Shown piece by piece: positions 25,656 to 37,135 of a stretch of 64,000 nt of DNA. Positions within the stretch are counted from its first letter, which is position 1, and every line of letters starts with the position of its first letter. A program made the position numbers and the translations under genes. The stretch is from NCBI GenBank assembly GCA_017871115.1, contig JAFCIZ010000006.1, positions 372,001-436,000 on the forward strand. Reading direction: 5' to 3'. The notes beneath the pieces were generated by a model. That model did not search any database. It worked only from the letters and a program-made list of their open reading frames with translations, and was not told the origin of the DNA. The DNA is from Cunninghamella blakesleeana (Eukaryota > Mucoromycota > Mucoromycetes > Mucorales > Cunninghamellaceae).

Positions 25656-26656
25656 TGATCAATTTTATTTTTATAGCTTTAAAAATAAAGAGAGTGAGAG
25701 AAAAAAAAAAAAAAAATGGGCAAGTCTTTAAAAAATAGTCTTAGGACTTTTATACTCCGGCTTTTTAAAAATATAATTTTTTGAGCGCTACGCAAATTTT
25801 TATTTTATGAATAGTTTTCTTTTTTAATTATCATGAAAAAAAGAAAGAAAAAATCAATCAATCCCCTCTTGTGCCAACTTTCATAAATACTGCTTTGCTT
25901 TTCTGCTACTTTAATTTTCTGTTTCCTCTGCTACTAGTTTTACTAATAAATAAAATTATTTTAGAAGCTGGTACATATAATTCCATATTTGTATGAGGAG
26001 TTTTATTTTTTCATATTTAATCATCATCAAATTCTCTTATTACCATTTTCCTCTTTCTTGATTATTATTATTTATTTACTATTACTATTATAGTTTATTG
26101 CTTTTTTATTATTATTGATTAATATTTTCTTGATTTTTTAAACTTTATCCTATGTGTATACATTATATTTCTTTTTATGAAAAAAAAAATATTTTATTAA
26201 TATATTAAGTATCCATACAAGATTTGTGATCGGCGCCATAGATGCACCTTGAAAATCATCCTTCTAGTTTTACTAGAGAATTGTTGGGTCGCTCTTAGGT
26301 TTATTTCCTATTTCTAACTTCAATAATCCAAGGATCTTCGTCAGATCATCATACTACATAACAAGATACTATTTGAAGGTTAACTTTCATCTCTTATTCT
26401 CATAAATTATTTTTTAACATTATTTTGATATGCTCATGGTCATATTTATAAAAGGGAAAAAAAATGAACAATATAAAAATAAAGGAAAAAACAAACTCCA
26501 TATAACATTATTTTAAAAATAAAATAAAATAAAATAAATGGCTATATTCTTTATTCAAAAATAAATTCAAATTCATCATTTTTTAATAATGAATGATTGT
26601 AATTGAATATTCTAGATCAAATTATAATAGTCGCTATATATAGGGTGATCACAGCC

Positions 26657-26689
<33 letters not shown>

Positions 26690-28201
26690 CCAGAAATGTA
26701 TAATTTCTATATAGTATTTTCTCAATTATAGATCTTTTTACAGTTTGAATTTCTTTTTTTTTTTTTATTTTGTTACTTTTTTATAAATTCTATAATATTT
26801 TCCCTTACTTTTTTTATTTTATATAGTTACTTTTATTGATAATAATAATAATAATAATGGATTATACCAGACTCGTCATTTGATTGAATTTTTTTATTTT
26901 TATCTTTTTTAGTCAAACCCCGAACTCATCTTTGAAATATGAGAGGTAAAAAAAAAAAAAAAAATCCTTGGGAAAAAAAAGGTACAATGAATTTCTAAAA
27001 ATATATACATTTATACTTTAAAAAAATCAAGAACACAATAGAACCTATGTTAATAGTTAAAAAAAATATTAAGTGATATATTATATTTTAAAAGATTTAA
27101 ACTTGGTTACTCCAAAGGATTGATTTTACTTTTTTTTTTTTCTCTTTTCCTTGGTTAATAACTTTTAAAATACTTTTTAAATTATATGTATCTACATTTA
27201 CTTGGAAGATTTTTTTTTTAAAAAAAAAAAACAATATGTCAAACTAAGCATTCACTTATCTTTTTAGATAATGAACCAATCAACATAATCATTCTTTATA
27301 TGGATACTTGTTTTTATACAATGGCTATGAAAATGGGCTGATTAATTCAAATAACCATAGTCAAGCTAAATAACTCACCTTTCTTTAAAAGTCAATAGAC
27401 CAATTGACACAACTATTCTTTATATGTAGATCGCTTTTTACTTAACTAATCAAAGTACCAAAGTATAACTATTTAATACAAAATTGTCATAATAAATATA
27501 TAACGTCATATATATGATGATCATATACAAAAAAAAAAAAAAATACAAGAATCGATTACATAATTCAAATATCGAGACTCTCACATAATAAAAAAAGATG
27601 AATCTGACTATACAAGTACAAGATGATCATGAAGGGAAAAAAAATAATCCATCAATCTTTTCGTTGTATATTTTTAAGAGCGTTTGTTTTGAGTAGTTTA
27701 TCTTTTTATTTTAAAAATAACAAAACAATTCTATTTTAGTACTTGATCCAATTTTACAATAGTTTTCATTTCCATAACTAAATAAAAAAACACTTTAAAA
27801 ATACAAATATTTTTATTTTTTTTTAAAAAAAAAAAGATCTAAATATGGAATAAACTATTTTTCTATATAAAGAAAAATAAAATCCAATAAGCAACTCTTT
27901 TTTATTTTATTTTATTTGGCAAAGGAATGGGATACATAGTTTTTTTGTGTTCATTTTAATCACCTTTCCCTTCACCATAATTTCTCTCTCTTTATTGTTC
28001 ATTTTATTTTACATGTATATTACCGAGAATAATCTAAAGGTTACATTAACTATGTTTAAAAAAGTATTTTTTATTTTGGATATAATATCTATTTATATTA
28101 ACTATATTTGTATTATTTTTAATTTTTTTTTCTTTTTTTAAAAAGTAATACAAAAGTGTGTGATCATCCAAGTGAAAAAATAAAATAAATAATCTGGATA
28201 G
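25656..28201. other. AT-rich intergenic region
   Basis: No gene seen. It holds the PPWD1 promoter (AGCCGGAG at 25755-25762 on the minus strand), an (AAT)n tract at about 26659-26690, several T(n)A(n) tracts (about 27211-27230 and 27816-27836), and two diverged direct repeat copies at about 27252-27316 and 27375-27440. A moderately GC-rich patch near 26220-26350 contains stops in all frames I tried. Confidence 0.5.
26659..26690. repeat. (AAT)n microsatellite
   Basis: About ten perfect AAT units in the gene-free stretch upstream of PPWD1. Confidence 0.85.
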
Positions 28202-28372
28202 ATACATATATATATAACAAGGTTTTCAAAAATAGGGCCTCTTGGCATATCGAAAATAGAACCAGGTGATAGTTGGGCTAATCCTTCGAAAGAAAAGCCC
28301 ACGCTGTCGGCCTTTCAATATCGTTACATTTTAACCTGGATGGTTTTAGTTTATTCTTTTGATTTAATGTAA
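28202..28372 (+). other. GC-rich island, possible gene relic or structured RNA
   Basis: A block with far higher GC than its surroundings. One frame stays open for 56 codons and reads like real protein (IEPGDSWANPSKEKPTLSAF, then YRYILTWMVLVYS) before a stop, but no start codon or partner exon is evident. The same DNA can form nested stems: CCAGGT at 28262-28267 with ACCTGG at 28334-28339, and GGGCT at 28275-28279 with AGCCC at 28296-28300. I cannot decide between an eroded exon and a structured RNA. Confidence 0.35.
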
Positions 28373-28395
28373 AAAAAATATGACACTATATATTT

Positions 28396-28447
28396 TATTC
28401 CAACTAATACATATATATATATATATATATATATATTAGTTGGAATA
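28396..28447. repeat. Perfect AT-core palindrome
   Basis: Arms TATTCCAACTAAT and ATTAGTTGGAATA flank a TA dinucleotide core, so the whole block of about 50 bases is self-complementary. It lies shortly after the GC-rich island. Confidence 0.8.
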
Positions 28448-28999
28448 ACCTTTATTATTTTATTATGTTTAGATAATATAAATAAAAAAAATTTTGCCAC
28501 AAAATGTCATATTATTTGGGGAGTTGGTTATAAAGGGGATAAAGTTGTATTTTACGAGGGATCGTGTTACAATAAACAATGTTTATGCAAAATGGTAACT
28601 AGATGTATCTTTTTTAGATATTTTTTTCATATATATATATATATATATATAAATTTATTATTATTTTTATCAAAAATAGGTATTTATCTTTATTTAGGTT
28701 TATTTTATTTTTTTGTTAAAATAAAACTAAATCATTCGTCTTATATCATCACTTTTTTTTTTTTTTTTCATTCCACATGATTATTTATTTTATTTTTTTC
28801 AAGTTCAGTTGGTCAAGTATTAAACAGTTTTTTTATAGAAAAGTCATAGTAAAATATAATGTTTATGATTTTCAATGTGAGCGATCTAAAAATAATAAAT
28901 AAAAAAGTATATTTTTCGTATATATATGTACATATGGTTTGAGCTGAGAAAAAAAAAAAAACTCAAGGTAGTTGGAGTAAAAAAAAAAATTCCTTTCAA

Positions 29000-29007
29000 T
29001 ATAAAAA
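29000..29007 (+). promoter_or_regulatory. TATA box of the two-exon secreted protein gene
   Basis: TATAAAAAGG lies 102 bases before the start codon at 29102 and is followed by a pyrimidine-rich leader. It is identical over ten bases to the TATA box of the other small secreted protein gene (6537). Confidence 0.6.
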
Positions 29008-29101
29008 GGCTTTCAAACGATCCTGATTTCTTTCGCTTTTTCTTCCTACATTCTAAAAAACTTTATCCTATTTCTTTTTCTTTATTTATTACTATCTAAA
29101 A

Positions 29102-29688
29102 ATGAAATCCTTTCTTGTATTAACAATCCTTGCTACGTTAAATGTCATAGCATTTGCTATACCTATTGAAAAAAGAGGCAGTTATACTATACAATTAAAT
29201 TCAAATTCTTCATTTTGTTCATTCTTGCCTCCTCACCCTGGTGATGATGTTGGTGCTACAGAAGATAATGCTATTCCTTTTTGCTCTCAAGCCAAACTAT
29301 CCAATACTGGTAACGTATTTCCATCGGGATTCATCCAATCAGCTCATTTTAAGAAAACGACAACTTATGTCCAAGTTACTGGTAGAATGAATCGTGATGC
29401 TTATAAATTAAAGGCTACTGATGGGGGAGGCCAGGCAGATTATGTATGTTCAAGATGAAATGAAAAAAAAAAAAAGATTGAAATGTTACTGATTTATTTA
29501 TTTATTTATTTTTGAAATTATAGAAAAATATCGGTGGTGTCACTTGTAATGGATATAAATATTGGGTAAATATGTTGGAACCTGATGTAAATCAATATTG
29601 TATTCGTTGTTGTCAAAATGCTAAAGATTGCAATACTGGTGTTAGTACTTATGGATGCCCTCGAGTTGTTCCTGGTGATTATAGTTAA
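29102..29688 (+). CDS. Secreted cysteine-rich protein with Kex2-type propeptide
   Basis: Two exons (29102-29443 and 29524-29688) join to 168 residues. The first exon alone would run on a few codons past the donor to a false stop. Residues 1-19 are a signal peptide (ending AFA), followed by IPIEKR, a Kex2-type processing site, so the mature chain should start at GSYTIQLNS. Eight cysteines are spread over the mature part, most of them in exon 2 (VTCNGYKYWVNMLEPD, QYCIRCCQNAKDCNTG, YGCPRVV). I recall this YTIQL, PGDD, YVQVTGR, YWVN-EPD, YCIRCC order from a family of secreted proteins found widely in early-diverging fungi, with no known function. A TATA box lies 102 bases upstream. An extracellular or wall-associated role is inferred. 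Confidence 0.85.
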
Positions 29689-32030
29689 AAAAATCGTCAA
29701 GAGATGGTTTTTATTAAATGAATCTCGAGTAATGATATTTTTTTTTTTAAAAAAAAAAGAAAAAGATTCGTGATTACTATTATTATTTAATTTCATTTAT
29801 TATTACTCTTTTGTAATAGTGTAAATTCATTTTTTATCATTAGTAAATATCTTTATATACATATAATAAACTGTTATAATATTAACTTTTAAAAACTATT
29901 TGACTTTTAAAATTACCATTTTAAAAAGAATGAAAAAAAAAAAAAATAATCTTCTTTTTTGGCGTTTATCTGAGTTTGAAACCACCAAACCCATATTTGA
30001 GTACAAGATGATAAAAGATAAAAAATCTATTTGTGAATTCAGAAAAACAAGCGTAATAATAAATGTGACGTATAACATAAAATTTATTGAAATATAAATA
30101 TTATTATTAAAATAAATCATAGTTATAACAATTATTTTTATTAATATTTTTTAGTAGATTTCTTTTTCACTTAATATATTGTAAAATCAACGATATTTAA
30201 TAGTAGGAGTATGAAAAACATGAAAGCATTTATAGTACTATCGAATAAGATATTTAGAGATATGTATATAATTTGAACTTGGTAAATTCCAGCCACAAAC
30301 GATGGCCAATATGTATAAGGGGGGTGGTGTTGACGAAGGAGGGGAATATAATCTGTAAACTTACAACTATTTAGATCACAACTTGCCAAAAAATGCAATT
30401 ATTATGCAAGATCATTTGTATATACAGTAATAAAAAAAGAAATAGTAATGGAAAAAATTAACCAGCATGTTTATTCATTCTCCGCTAAGCTCTGGTGAAT
30501 TAAATTATACAACTTGGTATTAATGTCATGTTAAGCTGTAAAAGCGCTTATAGACACACTGGAATCTTATAATATGTAGTTACAGTACAGTTGTTATTAA
30601 ATGTTGAATAAAAAGGATATAATGTGTCATTTTCATTTTTTTAAATACTTTATATGAGAAAGTAGTAAGAAATTCACAAACTCTTTTTCTATGATTAATA
30701 TATAATCATTATCATACGATCGTTGTCTTTACTTTTATTTTTTATTTCGAAACTATCTCGAGTATATACTATCCAATTCTACACCAATATTACCTATTGA
30801 TTTATATACATATACTAATTTATATTTAATGTATCAATCATTTATTTTCTAGAGATCTTTTTATTATTTTTTAAAAAGTAAACCTTAGATATATAGTGTA
30901 TTTTTAGGGCTTTTTTATTGTTGTAAACTAAATTTTATTACTACTGTATATGTATATGTATGATATAATTTCAAGAAAATTTTAAATATGCATTGAACTG
31001 AAGTAAAATATAATAATATAAAATGAATAATAATAATTTGATGTGATATTTAATAATGATATATAATATTAAAACTATGAATATAACAGGATATAAAAAA
31101 GAGAGTATTAAATAGCAATCGTAATTATAATGTTTTTTTTTACTGATGTTGTTTCTTATTTGAACCAAATAATATAGTTGCTATTATTATTATTAATGTT
31201 GGTGAATTTGATATGATGGTAATGATCACTATTGATTTTATTATCTTTGATCATAATAGACTTTTCACTTTATATATTTTTACATATGACTAACGCTTTT
31301 TAAAAAAATACCTTTTCTTTTTGGAATTTTTCTATTATTGTTCATTTTTTATATTTTAATTGTATATCAATAATAATGAATATGGTTATTCTATGTTATA
31401 ATTTTATTAAATTATAAAATGATTATATGTTTTATATTTTTGAGTAAAAAAAAGAGAATAGATGAAAAAGAAGTGTAGTAAGCTTCTGGCTTTGAAAATT
31501 ATTTTATTTTATGCATATTTTTGTTGTCAGAAAGAAAAAGGAAGCACGTATAAAGTATTTAAGGTATTGTATTTAAACCATTATATTTTAATTTTTTTTT
31601 TTATTAGAGATAAGAGAGAATAGAGAGAAATTTAATTATTGTAGTATATAATGAAAAAAAAAAAAAAATAAAGAGGAATAATACAAATTTAGAAAACTAA
31701 AATACATTTTTTTTTTTTGAAAAAAAAAAAAAAAAAAAAATAGAACGTAAAACATGAAAAAGCTCTTTTTTTTGTAAAAAAAAAAAAATAAAGATTATGA
31801 TGAGAAAAATGATTAAAATTATAAAAATAGTAAGAAAAAAAATGACCCAGCCCTTTTTTTTTGTTATTTTTTTTGTTGTAGTCAGATAATATGATGATAT
31901 AGATAAAGATGAAGACAATGATATAAATATTTTTTTTGTTTCATTGTATTTTTTTTTTTTTTGTGTTTCGTTGTTGTTCTTCTTTGTGTTTCTTTGTTGT
32001 TGTTGTTTTATTTCGTTGTAGTTGTTTTTT
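29689..32030. other. AT-rich intergenic region
   Basis: About 2.3 kb with no supportable gene. A 75-codon minus-strand open stretch at 30171-30398 contains a well-mixed segment (FTDYIPLLRQHHPPYTYW) but has no promoter, splice partner or recognisable homologue. T(n)A(n) and homopolymer tracts occur at about 29741-29760 and 31706-31790. Confidence 0.5.
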
Positions 32031-33993
32031 TTACGTAATACACCAAATTTCCATTTTTTCAACACCTATATCTTGATTATTTCTAATTCTATGAATTTGT
32101 CTTGCCATTTGTAAATCATCATCATCAATCATAAGAACCATTTCATTATCTTCGTCTTTGTATTGTAATCGGGTATTGGCAGGAGCATTTAATTTTTCTT
32201 TAACACGTGTAATCAACTCTTCAAATGTAATGGTATTGGGTACTAATAAAACTCTTGTATCAATATGATGAACTTTAATTTTGATTTTATTTGACTGTTG
32301 TTGTAACATATCACGAGAATGAGTGGTAGAAGTGGATGTTGAAGGCTGAGGGGTCATACGTTGTTGATTGTTATTTAAAATAGTATTAGCACTAGCCGAA
32401 GATCTTGTACTTTTCCCACTTTGTTCACTTCCTCTTCTTGGTCCATTCATATCATCCTCGATCATATTATTACTACTTAATCTTCCACGAATCCTATCAC
32501 GTTCTTCTTCCAAAGACATTTGTTGCATATTATTTGCTAATTGTTGATGATGATAGTAATAAGGATGTTGTTGTTGAGAAGAAGGTGAATGATCATCAAA
32601 TTGGCTATAAGACATGGGATCAAAAATATCATCATATACAGAAGCTGAGTTTTTAGGAATAGGTGGGACAGGAGGAGGGGAATATCTTGTTGTTTTATGA
32701 CTTTTAGCCGAGTTTCTAGAAGAAGAAGTTGAAAATCGATCTTCATGAGATGATTCAAATCCACTATCTACTCTTCTACCATCACTACGATATCTTGAAG
32801 TAAAAGAAGAGTTATCATTCCAATCTTCGTTTGATGTATAATATTGATTATTGGTATTATTATTATTATTACTATTATTAGGATTGTTATTATTATTATC
32901 ATTATATTGTTGTTGTTGATGGTGTTGTTGTAAATAAGGTAAAGAAGTAGATGTTTGTAATGGTTGACGTTGTTGTGGAGAGGAAGATAAGGATGGTATA
33001 TTATTTTGTTGTCTAGGATAATGTGATGAATGAGAAGCTACAGGATAAGGGTCAGGCATAGGAGGGGATGAAGAAGTCCCTTGTTGAGAAGAAGAAAATC
33101 GCATAGGAACGGCAGTAGGTTGTTGTGAAGAAGTTGTGGATGATAATGATTTACTAAGAGGAGAAGAAGTTGGAAATCCAAGCGATTGTTTTCTTTGGAA
33201 TTTACTAGTGGTTAATAAGACTGAATTATTTCTTGTTACTTTATTTGCGGCTGCATTAGCTGTAACTGCTGTTGCAGTTGCCATGATTGGCTTTTGTTGT
33301 TTCATTAATCCAAGTTTATCCACAGCTGCAAACATATCAATATTTCCATGTACTTGTCTTAATCTACTTTCAGGAGGGCGATATAATACACCAACAGGGA
33401 TAGAAAATACTGAATATCCTTTACCACGATCACGAACTGCTTGATCAATTACATCATGTTCTTCGGTCATTTTTGATTTTTGTGCGTGATATAAATCTGT
33501 TAATCCTGCGTCAATTTTTCCAAGATAAAGTCTACAAATACCACGATTGAATAATACTTCACATGCGTATAATCGAAATGCCAATCCAAGTTGTTGATAA
33601 TTTATAATTTGATTACTTCGTAATTTCTAATCAGATAAAAATACAATATTAGGATAAAAATAATCTACTTTCTTTGAAATTCAAAATTTTTAATTTACCG
33701 TATAAGCATTATCAAATTCTTGCATTGCTTCTTGCATATTTCCAAGACAAAAATGTGAAACACCTTTTTGAAAATAGGCTACAGCAAAATAAGGGTCCAT
33801 TTGAATCGATCGTGAATAAGCAGCTAACTATATTTGTTAAAATATAATAAAATAAAAATAAAGATAGTGATAAGATGAGTTTTATAAGATACATTAGAAA
33901 CATAATAAAAAGATACACCAATAATATATGTACGACGTTGTACTAACTATTACTAAATTGGCACATTCACCTTAATTCTCTAAAACCCCGATT

Positions 33994-34027
<34 letters not shown>

Positions 34028-34265
34028 CTTACTGCTCTATCATGATCATCCACTGCTGCAAATATTAAACCAATATTAAAATGCATTTTAGCATTATCGG
34101 CCATATTCTATTGAAACGATGAGGTATTTAAAAAATAAAAATAAATGAATAATCGTTACTTTATCTATTATCATGCTATATTTTAAAAATAGTATCTATA
34201 AAATATTAAATCCAGTTCTTTTTTTAAGGTGAGAGAATTTTGCTGTTGTTGTTATCGTTGTTGTA

Positions 34266-34315
<50 letters not shown>

Positions 34316-34563
34316 ATGGATAGTTGTTATTGTTTATAAAATTAAAATAATAATATAAAATATTAAACTTACAACAAAAGCTTTTAAAGCTGAATCATAA
34401 TCTTTACTATCAAAAGCATTACACGCATTTTGCCATTGTTCTAGTTCAAGCTAAAAATACAACATTGGTAATAAAATAATAAGGAATTATAATAATAAGG
34501 AATCAGTTAAAATAGAACTAAAGATGAAATATAAAGTTTTTTTCTTTTTACCTTGAGAGCCAT
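32031..34563 (-). CDS. noxR: NoxR / p67phox-like NADPH oxidase regulator (apparent frameshift)
   Basis: NoxR binds Rac and activates fungal NADPH oxidases at membranes. Five exons are seen: 34552-34563, 34373-34450, 34032-34107, 33699-33827 and 32031-33626. TPR repeats fill about residues 5-175 (NIGLIFAAVDDHDRA, DPYFAVAYFQKGVSHF, YACEVLFNRGICRLYLG). The conserved post-TPR segment (VFSIPVGVLYRPPE) follows. A long Ser/Gln/Asn-rich linker comes next, and a PB1 domain closes the protein (about 544-629) with its acidic YKDEDNEMVLMIDDDDL. There is no SH3 domain, as in fungal NoxR. Exon 3 is 76 bases where 75 are needed: a five-base A run at 34077-34081 (TTTTT in the sense strand) throws AKMHF out of frame. 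This could be a base-call error in a homopolymer or a real lesion. Without the extra base the protein would be about 629 residues. Confidence 0.85.
34261..34312. repeat. TA dinucleotide array flanked by TTGTTGTAT direct repeats
   Basis: Within a noxR intron, an almost pure TA array is bordered on each side by the same TTGTTGTAT(A/G) words, so the flanks form a short direct repeat around the microsatellite. Confidence 0.7.
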
Positions 34564-34834
34564 TCAAAAAGTTTCTATAAATAATAATAATGGTGGTGGT
34601 AGTAATAAAATAATGATATAAAGGAAAGAGAAACAAAAAAAAAATAAAATGAAATGAAATAATAAAGAATAAATAGTATATATATATAAAGTGAGGAATA
34701 AATTTAAGGGGAATAAAAAGAAAACGAATTCGTTTTATAACAAAGGAGAAGCTTGTAAACTTTTTTTATATTTTATATAGAATAAGAGAGTTTAATGAAC
34801 TTTGGATTATAGTAATAGACTTATTATATTTTAA

Positions 34835-34886
<52 letters not shown>

Positions 34887-35458
34887 TATTGTCGATAATA
34901 AAAGGGGATAAACTCAATAGGAGAAGAAAACAATAATAATAAATATAATAAATAATAAATAATAAGATATATATATATATATATAAAAAGAAAAGAAAAA
35001 GGGAGAAAAAGTGAGAGAGAGAGTTCAAAAATAAAAAAATAAAAAATAAAAATAATTTTTCATTCCACACTTTTAATTTCAATCTCCCTTCATGTTACAC
35101 TTTCTTTTGGTTTTATTGTTATTACGAGTCACTTTTATAATAAGGATTTTCATGCTGTATTTATATATAGATCGAATATTAAAATAATACAATAAAACAA
35201 ATTAATATATTATTATCTTTTTTTTTTTTTTTTCATTATAACCATAAAATATACAATGAAACTTAATAACAATGATTCCCTTTTTTTTTTTTATCACGGG
35301 TTTATTTAGTTTAATATATATATTAACTATTATTACCAATTAAGTTTTGAATTTTGTTTTTATTATCTTGATTTCTTAAATATTTTCAGTATAACATAAT
35401 AAAAACATATAACTTTTTATAATATTATCATCTTTGATTTTATATAAACGTCATCTAC

Positions 35459-35495
<37 letters not shown>

Positions 35496-36447
35496 ATTTA
35501 ATTCTGTATTAATCATCTCTTTGAGCCATTCAGCTTTCTTTATTTATTAGTGATATAACTTGCATAAAACATTTGTGAATGTTTTTATAAAGTGATTCAA
35601 ATATATTGTTGTATATATATTCATTATTTATTCGAGTAAATTTAGAATTCTAAAATTAATAATATATTACTTTTATCATCATGCTGTAAAATACTTGTTT
35701 TATAACATCCACCAAAAGTTAAACTTCTTGTAGCTATGTCTAATTTTACTTTTTTTTATCTTGATTTGTACCATTGTTATGATTATTTAATCCTTTGGTA
35801 GCTATAAATATAGAATATTAGAATATTCTAGATTCAAACTAATGTCCAAATTTTTCAATAACTTATATAGCCCTTTAAAGTTTAGTGGTTATTTCATAGA
35901 TATCGATAGCACTACCCCGTGTCAATGGGATATTACGTGATAATGTATAAAATTAATATTATTTTTAATATCAATGATTTTTACAATTTTTCCAGATTAA
36001 ACACCTTTATTCTTATTATAAAACTCTTATAAATGATGTATACTATACTAAAATATGGTTTATTGCAGCATTTCAAGGATTCATTATATTCTCTATTTCA
36101 TATTTGCTTATAATTTTTCGTATTAAAACATGTTCATGATTAAACTGTAAATTACTTGATATTTTCAAGTTTACTTTCAGTTATTTTCTTCTTTATATTT
36201 TTCTACCATTATTTTTTAAATCATCATATTATTTTGTTTTATTTATTAATTCTTCATCCATTTATAAAAAATATAGAATAAAAAATGAGAAAGAATGAAA
36301 AAATGAACGAGAAACTGAAAAAATAAAAAAAAAAAAATAAGCTCCGGCTTCTAAAAAAAAAAAATGAATTTAAAAAAAAATTTTTTACTCACTTTTACCT
36401 TTCTTTTTTTTTTTTTTTTTCTACACTTTTTTAAAAAAAATATAATA
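34564..36447. other. Divergent intergenic region between noxR and GPN1
   Basis: About 1.9 kb with no gene seen. It contains an (ATT)n array at about 34838-34885, TA arrays, and an extreme T(n)A(n) tract at about 35459-35494. A CTCCGGCT element at 36342-36349 lies about 100 bases before the GPN1 start. An in-frame upstream ATG at 36364 precedes the GPN1 start I chose. Confidence 0.5.
34838..34885. repeat. (ATT)n microsatellite
   Basis: About 15 near-perfect ATT units upstream of noxR. It is the longest uninterrupted ATT tract I see here. Confidence 0.85.
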
Positions 36448-37100
36448 ATGACAGATACCACCACCTCAAACGAAACAAATCCAACAAAACAACCACCTGT
36501 TGTATTATGTATAGGTATGGCAGGATCTGGAAAAACAACTTTTATGCAGGTAAAAACAATAGTAATAATGTAACTAAACAAATTTATTATTATTAATCTT
36601 AGTAATTATAATATAATATTATTCTAAATACTTTTTTTTTATTTATATATTTACTACAAATATTATATAAATATAAATATAAATATATGTATACATATAT
36701 ATATATATATATATATAGCGTATCAATGCTCATCTTCATAGTAAAAAGACACCACCTTATGTTCTCAATTTAGATCCTGCTGTTGGATCTTTACCATTTA
36801 CTGCTAATATTGATATTCGCGATACAGTTAACTATAAAGAAGTTATGAAACAGTAAGGACACAAATTCTTAAAATAAAATAGGACTGATATTTATACATA
36901 TATATATATATGATTTTTATATTGCTTTTTTTATTTCTAGATATCACCTTGGTCCTAACGGCGGTATTTTAACAAGTTTAAATTTATTTACAACAAAATT
37001 TGATCAAGTATTAAATTTTATCAGTAAACGAGCTGGTAGCGTTAGGTAAATGGATGTATAAAATAGAAAATATGAAATAAAGAGGATGAGATTATTAATA

Positions 37101-37135
<35 letters not shown>

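Noticed and set aside
28262..28339. GC-rich stem structure considered as a tRNA
   Set aside because: The outer stem spacing is about right, but no T-loop box or anticodon arm of proper form is present on either strand.
30171..30398. A 75-codon minus-strand frame
   Set aside because: It has a short well-mixed segment, but the remainder is repeat-like hydrophobic sequence, and no promoter, splice partner or family match is apparent.
33136..33444. A 102-codon plus-strand frame within noxR
   Set aside because: Antisense shadow of the conserved post-TPR region of noxR.
36364..36447. Upstream in-frame ATG that would extend GPN1 by 28 residues
   Set aside because: The extension is Phe/Leu/Lys encoded by homopolymer tracts and does not match the family N-terminus; the ATG at 36448 gives the normal length.
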